Assembly: GCA_039000515.1 (NCBI GenBank)
Contig: JBCFYV010011135.1
Span: 21,837,895-21,901,894, forward strand
Reading direction: 5' to 3'
DNA from: Timema cristinae
Lineage: Eukaryota > Arthropoda > Insecta > Phasmatodea > Timematidae
Length of the DNA stretch: 64,000 bases
Shown here: piece by piece, positions 58,485 through 64,000 of the stretch
Layout: each line of letters begins with the position of its first letter
Position numbering within the stretch: the first letter of the stretch is position 1
The notes under the pieces: model-generated
Seen by the model: only the letters and a program-made list of their open reading frames with translations
What the model was told of the DNA's origin: nothing
The model's database searches: none
Made by a program: the position numbers and the translations under genes

Positions 58485-58764
58485 TGGCAACAACGGAGTA
58501 GGCAGTTAGCCATCCAGCCTCACGTGAAGTAATGCCTGACGGCCGTTCCGCGTGAGGTTTTTTGGAGAACATTCTCTAGGTGGGGTACAGAGCTGTACCC
58601 CGGGGGTTTTAGTGGGTAGGGTTCTACATTTTGTAGTTAGGTACGTCGGGAATATGGAATATTATTGCCGTACACCTAGAGTCACCTTCTCTAGTGGAGT
58701 CCCACAGTCTTTCAGATGGATCTGAAGGCTCCGTAAAAAGGATTTCCCTCCTCGTTAAAAACAA
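58485..58764 (+). other. 3' UTR of the Waldo-like element with hairpins
   Basis: Two inverted repeats stand out: CCTCACG (58518-58524) with CGTGAGG (58551-58557) followed by a T run, and GGGGTACAG (58582-58590) with CTGTACCCC (58593-58601). The 3' end is TTAAAAACAAAC at the microsatellite junction. R1-clade reverse transcriptases are known to recognise 3' UTR structure. Confidence 0.6.
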
Positions 58765-58937
58765 ACACATATACATACATACATACACATATACATACAT
58801 ACACATATACATACATACACATATACATACATATACATACATACACACACATATACATACATACACACATATATACATACATACATACACATATACATAG
58901 GTCTACTTACATATACATACATACATACACACATACA
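58765..58937. repeat. ACAT/ACAC microsatellite right of the Waldo-like element
   Basis: Imperfect mixture of ACAT and ACACAT units, interrupted at about 58900-58912. It is followed immediately by the duplicated flank AAATGTTGGTTCAAG. Confidence 0.93.
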
Positions 58938-59241
58938 AATGTTGGTTCAAGAAAATATTTTGATTTATTTTTATATCACACTGTTTATCTTAAGAATTGT
59001 TTGGTCAAACTTTGTAAAACACTTAAGTCACATCAAAGTACATATTGTCATTAAGTTATTTTACAAGTGTGATAAATAAAACTTGTAATATATATGCCTG
59101 AATTATTAGAGTGAAGATATATTTATCTACTAATTTTTTGAAGTGATTATTTTTACATATACTTTTCTTTTTCAGAAAGAAAGTATTGGGGTTGTGTAAA
59201 TTTTTGACTGGGTAGTTATAACAATATTTTATGTTTTATAG

Positions 59242-59608
59242 ACAACATACATCTACAGAGAGAGATAATATATATATATATTCTCTCTATAGAGAGAGAT
59301 GTTTTCTATAAAAGGTAGGAAACCTTTTAGGAAAAAAAACCTGGGTCAATACTCTCGGATGAGAAAGCGAATTAATCTTTCACCACCAAGAGCATATTAT
59401 ACTATAAGATAATCGTATTTTATTTCAGTTTTCTATCGCCATGTTTGCGTACAATTTATACGCATGGACAAATTTAAAAAAATGTGTATATAGCTAATTG
59501 TTTTAATACATAGCTAAGAATAAAAAAGGTGGTTTGTATTTCTTAAAGGCTATACGGGACGCACACTTCTATTTGGATACATTAAACCAACATGTACTTT
59601 ACTAACAC
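59242..59608. other. AT-rich DNA with inverted repeats
   Basis: Contains AGAGAGAT-(AT)n-ATTCTCTCT and CTCTCTATAGAGAGAG at about 59258-59300, both self-complementary. No gene. Confidence 0.45.
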
Positions 59609-59618
59609 AGATAAAGTT

Positions 59619-59914
59619 ATTATTATTATTATTATTATTATTAGCACCACGTCTTACTACCCGTTTGGGTTATACGCACTTGCGCTAATGTGTAATGGTA
59701 GGGTGATTGTGAGATGAAATGAAGGACCTACAGTTTAACGTGGAATCCGAACCACAGTGGAGGCCTGGCATTCCCCACATTCACAAGATGACTTGTCAGA
59801 GGTGAAGGAAGGGTTTGGTAATCAGATAAATCTGTGCCGGGATCGAGGATTGAATCCCGGCCGCCAGCACAGAAGTCTGACACCTTACCCCTAGACCACC
59901 AGGTCACCTACCAT
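59619..59914 (-). mobile_element. SINE family A with 10 bp TSD
   Basis: Minus strand with ATT repeats and shared tail on the left and head GTGACCTGGTGGTCTAGGGG on the right. The direct repeat AGATAAAGTT lies at 59609-59618 and 59915-59924. Confidence 0.92.
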
Positions 59915-59924
59915 AGATAAAGTT

Positions 59925-61878
59925 GATCACTCTTAATATAATTTTGTTAATATGTATATTTAGTTAGTTAGCATACATACCAACATTTACTTTACTATCT
60001 ATTAAAACCATTAGCTATATACACATTTTTTTAAATTTGTCCATGCAACATTGCCAAGTTAATATAAATCTAACATAAAATAAATGTTATATTTTAGTAG
60101 TTAATTCTTTTAACACCACGTTTTATTATCCATTCAAGCTATACGCTTATCAACTGATAGTTCTAATGTGTTAGGATTCTAAAGGTTCAATTTAGATTAA
60201 TTGTACCTGCATTTACGAGGAGGACAATGTGGAAAATCAAAATTATGAATGATTTTGAAGAGTTATAATAACATAGCTATTGTTTTACCCCACGAAATTA
60301 AATAGGCAGTTAGATTCTACAAAAATGCATATTAAGTATTAGTTTAACGAATTAAGAAAATTAAAATATAAAATTAACTTTAATTTGTTATGTAAAACAA
60401 GTTGAAATTTCATCATATGTAAAGGTCTAGTGATTACCTTGTTGACCTTCTGTATAGTTTAATTTAAAACTAATATTTCAGTTGTTCATATACAATTTAG
60501 TTGGTTTATTTTAACAAAATGCGGTGCTACTTTTAAAGTTGTGCGCATATATAGTAATTGCCAAAAACCTTATTTTGATAACATGTTATCTGTTTATTGA
60601 TACACCACATACAATGCTCATAAGTACACAAATTATATTCGGTATCACCTGGTTGTAGAAATTTAAATTTTATGTCATTTTTGGTTGTTTTTTTAAATTT
60701 TAGGCTATGTTTTCTTGATCTGCGTCCTTTTAAAATAATATCTAAGTGCTTTTATGAATTATTTAATCACTTTAGTAATTTATGAATTATTTTAAGCCAT
60801 TTATGTTGAATAAGAATGCTACCATCTTATACTACAGCCAGCGAAATATGCTATTAGCTATTGGTTTACTAAGAAAGTATTAGAGAAATATATTATAATA
60901 AGTGTTTTCCTAGCAACATTATATATAAATTAAAAACGTATTTTTCAATAAGATAATATAATAGAAACTTACTACGTCACTTTTAAATTAAACATGAAAC
61001 AAATTTTAGCTAATATTTTTCTAATAGAATACTACACACATTAAATAAATAATTTTAATAGAGTACTAGACAAATTGACTACGTGTGTTCAAACCAAATA
61101 ATAGATATATTAATACGTATTTTCTATTAAAATATCTAGTCTAGGTAATATTTTCTTACTTTAAGGACATGGACTATATTTCTCCACTAATTTATAACAA
61201 TGTAGTTTTATTAATATATGTGCGTTGCAAGTTTATAAAAAACATTTTTTACAAGGAATTACCCCTTATTGATCCTGCCGGGATATGAACACAATTCTCT
61301 CTGTGTAAGTTAACCAAGTGCACTCAACGACTTGGGTCATACGGTCATCGACGCGGGTGATATTTCTTTAATCGCAGTGGGGAAAATGGAGCTGAGAATG
61401 TGTTTCTGTGTATCGGGTGCATGTTGGCATATCTGTTGGAACATCTTGTCACGGAATATGACGGGAACGTGCCCCATTCGACCGGACAGTCAGGCAGTTT
61501 CGGAAAGTGCCGGAGCTACTATTGATCCCCTCCCTAACCAGCCTAGGCAGCCCCCACCCCCCCACCCTACTTGTCCTCTTTGACCTATTGACCCCTGCCA
61601 ACATATACTTTCTCACAACACATTCCTGCATGGCGGGATAGTGTTCTCTGCAATGACAATACACTGTATATTATCATCTCCCGAGGTAAATACGTGATCA
61701 CTATTGAGGAGACAGTGTCGTCACTCTCTTGTTTTATAGGGGTCAATATTCCCCTACATATATGACACTTTTTTCAAATTTGGTTTGTAAAGGTTACCAG
61801 CAGCTCCTTCTTGATCAAAACATCTCCTTCCTTAACTTTTCAAATTAGATGTCTTAAAATCAAATCTCATTCCCCGGA

Positions 61879-61879
<1 letters not shown>
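59925..61879. other. AT-rich DNA without recognised gene
   Basis: A decayed SINE is at 60108-60235. The patch 61260-61680 is GC-richer, with frames at 61332-61583 (+) and 61449-61664 (-) that match nothing I recognise. The remainder is AT-rich. Confidence 0.35.
60108..60235 (-). mobile_element. very diverged SINE family B fragment
   Basis: Starts AACACCACGTTTTATTATCC (decayed shared tail), then CTGCATTTACGAGGAGGACA; the head is missing. Confidence 0.5.
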
Positions 61880-61915
<36 letters not shown>

Positions 61916-62181
61916 TATTATTATTATTATTATTATTAGCACCGCTTTTTACTACCCATTCGGGCTGTACGGACTTATACTGATGTGTAATGGTAGGATG
62001 ATTGTGAGATGAAATGGAGGACCTACAGTTTAACGTGGGATCCGAACCACGGTGGAGGCCTGGCATTCCCCACACTCACAAGTTGTGATTAATACACGTC
62101 TTGTCAGAGGTGAAGGAAGGGTTTGGTAATCAGATAAATCTGTTCCGGGACCCAGGATTGAACCCCGGACCACCAGGTCAC
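61880..62181 (-). mobile_element. SINE family A with internal head deletion
   Basis: Long ATT run at 61880-61938, shared tail, and body like the other copies. Then GGATTGAACCCCGGA joins directly to CCACCAGGTCAC: about 40 bases between B box and A box are missing. This leaves the A and B boxes too close for normal pol III promoter spacing. Confidence 0.85.
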
Positions 62182-63050
62182 CCTCCCAGGATAGTACCTA
62201 ACCTGGTAATGTAATACAGCTCAGCTCAGGCATCTTAAGGTGGGAATGTATAAAACGTGACTTAAGGTCAATGTTTTTGTACCTTTTAGAGCAAAACCTT
62301 TTTTTTTTAAATAAAATATTGCTCCAGTACAAACCTAGTTTAAATTTCTTCAAATAGTGATATCAACAACACTTGAATATCCATCATGAGCATAGAGACA
62401 TGAGATGTAAAAACTTTTTGAATATAGAGAAAACTTGGTCATTAAATTCCAGGACACCCTTGATAGATAATCAAGAATAATGCTCCATCTGTCAAATGTG
62501 AATATGAGAAGAAAAATTTTAACTAGGTATATACTAGAATTTTTTTTTTACCTAGAGGTTTGATATAAAAATAGCAAATTTCTGCCTATAATACTTTTTT
62601 TTCTAATCTCCTACCTTAAGAGCCTATCTACACCTTCGGATAATACTCCAACTATATAATACATTTTAAACTAGATATTGTAACGTGGTGCACATTTCTC
62701 TGTTCTACTTAATAAACGGTGCAATTGAGACAAATTACACCATTTTAATAAATTGTAAAAAATATTTTTTTTTTTATAAAAAATTATATCCTAATTTCAC
62801 TCCTGTCTGGTGGAGAGTATAGAAAACGACATTTTAATGCGTTTTCTGGTTTTATATTACTCGTGTATAATACAGGTTGTCTCTAATAAAACCGGCCCCA
62901 AACACGCACCATTTCAAAGTTTGTGTTCTAAGTGTGCACCACCAGCCGCAATGCATTTGTAACCAGTTTAATTTCAAACACTTTGTATTTCCTAATAATT
63001 TGGTTGAGAGGTGCGCTCTTGGATGTAAGAGTTCAGAAAACTATAGAATT
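62182..63050. other. no recognisable gene
   Basis: AT-rich non-coding DNA; the frame at 62877-63074 runs into the next SINE's repeat tail. Confidence 0.35.
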
Positions 63051-63087
63051 ATTATTATTACTATTATTAAATAATAGTAATAATATT

Positions 63088-63330
63088 TAGCACCGCGTCT
63101 TACTACCCATTCGGGTTATAGCTTTAAGTACTAATTACGTTAATGGATTTAGGAATTGAGAAGGTTGAATTAGAGGAAGTGAACCCGCATTTGCATGGAA
63201 GGGAGTGAAAAACCATTTAGGACCCCCCCCCCTCCAGTTCTCCCGACCGAGATTCGAACCTCGATCTCCCCAACCTCAGCAGTCGAGCTCAACACAAGCG
63301 CGCCAGCCAACTACGCCACCGAGGCGGGTT
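63088..63330 (-). mobile_element. SINE family B
   Basis: Shared tail AGCACCGCGTCTTACTACCC on the left, ATTTGCATGGAAGGGAGTG body, B box GAGGTTCGAATC and head CCGCCTCGGTGGCGTAGTTGG (minus strand) on the right. Flanked by ATT-rich repeats on both sides, so the target duplication is ambiguous. A run of nine C at 63222-63230 interrupts the body. Confidence 0.88.
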
Positions 63331-63554
63331 ACTATTATTATTATTATTATTTATTATTATTAGGGTTTAAACGCCCATCGACCCATTGAGGTCATTAAGG
63401 CCTTATAGAAATCTATATCAATTTTTTTTATTGTTTCACAACATAACATTTTATTATATTTGAGAATTAGTACCAAGCCGAAGGTTCGATTCCTTTAGTT
63501 TTGTTTATCGACTCACTTTTTGTGTTCTAATAGTTTAAGGTGTAATTAGTTAAA

Positions 63555-63765
63555 ATAGACTGGACTGCGATGACGGATATATCAGGGTTCAAATCCCGGC
63601 TGGATGTACAGAGGGTGGTTTTTAGTAAATGGTTTTTAATTCTTCAGCACGCAAATTTTCGTAATATTCCTCTAAATTCAACCCTCCTTTCCTAAAGTAC
63701 TGTAGAAACTAAAACATAATTTGCATACACTCTAAACGGGTAATAAGACATAGTACTAAAAACTA
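63555..63765 (+). mobile_element. diverged SINE family B copy
   Basis: B box CAGGGTTCAAATCCC, then GGGTGGTTTTTAGTAAATGG, CACGCAAATTTTCG, and a tail CTAAACGGGTAATAAGACATAG. Confidence 0.65.
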
Positions 63766-64000
63766 AAACAAAATTGTTTGCTGTCAAAATTTTATTTAAA
63801 CCATGCCGCTTCAGCCATTGTGTTAAACGTGTATTTATAGCTTTATAATAGTTTTCATCATATATTAAAATATTGTTGTCCATATTGATGTTTTGAATTT
63901 TTTTTTTTAATTCAAAGTAATTTGGGTCATTCTTAAAATTTAAAAAGATACTATAGACTGCTCATATACTTCAAGAATATTCTATTTTGTCACACTGAAA
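63766..64000. other. AT-rich DNA to window end
   Basis: No gene or repeat recognised; the minus frame at 63692-63883 reads partly into the SINE. Confidence 0.35.

Larger units (their letters stand above)
53971..58764 (+). mobile_element. Waldo-like R1-clade non-LTR retrotransposon, near full length
   Basis: A ~4.8 kb element with a 5' UTR of about 210 bp, a gag-like ORF1 with CCHC knuckles, an ORF2 with APE-type endonuclease plus reverse transcriptase, and a structured 3' UTR. It is bounded by (ACAT)32 on the left and an ACAT/ACAC array on the right. Waldo elements of the R1 clade are known to insert specifically in (ACAY)n repeats, so both the protein type and the target agree. It has one frameshift and three in-frame stops in total (55221, 56013, 58269), so it is recently dead or its reads are imperfect. 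It is much GC-richer than the surrounding DNA. Confidence 0.93.
47496..59241. repeat. segmental duplication, copy 2
   Basis: Direct-orientation partner of 32775-41440. Insertions private to this copy are the SINE A at 48126-48414 and the Waldo-like element in an expanded ACAT array (53843-58937). The hAT insertion of copy 1 is absent. The right end of similarity is at about 59241. Confidence 0.92.

Noticed and set aside
54390..58513. Many frames antisense to the Waldo-like ORFs
   Set aside because: Shadow frames of a GC-rich coding element; no independent signals.

Overview
The window is animal nuclear DNA, almost certainly from an insect, and it is dominated by repeats. The evidence is two intronless ionotropic-receptor genes of the divergent arthropod type, an R1-clade Waldo-like retrotransposon sitting in an (ACAY)n microsatellite, hAT and mariner-type transposons, and two tRNA-derived SINE families. 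Species or order cannot be fixed from the sequence. Apart from the receptor genes, most genic signal is single exons or decayed transposon genes.

Layout. At 720-802 there is one exon of a trypsin-like serine protease, followed by a SINE and a small MITE. From 2415 to the 100-base assembly gap at 18241-18340 runs a satellite array. Its ~790 bp unit is a trimer of three related ~265 bp monomers (A-B-C), present about 20 times. After the gap comes a short minisatellite and then AT-rich DNA with many SINEs. Between 22.7 and 30.85 kb, on the minus strand, I propose a three-exon gene with compatible splice phases; its introns hold a 1.3 kb minisatellite of 40 bp units, a long polypyrimidine tract and several transposons.

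From 32.8 to 59.2 kb lies a segmental duplication in direct orientation (copy 1 about 32775-41440, copy 2 about 47496-59241, about 6 kb apart). Each copy carries a SINE at its left edge, a decayed Tc1/mariner-like transposase, a 636-residue ionotropic receptor gene and a microsatellite. The copies then diverged by insertion. Copy 1 gained a 1.8 kb hAT element with a perfect 8 bp target duplication, for which copy 2 preserves the empty site. Copy 2 gained a SINE and a nearly full-length Waldo-like element inside an expanded (ACAT)32 array. The last ~540 bp of the two receptor genes are identical while the rest differs, which points to gene conversion. Between the copies lie AT-rich DNA and a decayed Helitron.

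From 59.2 kb to the end there are only SINEs, simple repeats and AT-rich DNA. The two SINE families have different tRNA-like heads but share the same 3' end (about 45-60 bp plus an AAT tail), suggesting that one LINE partner mobilises both. All calls come from reading the sequence by eye; no database search was run.
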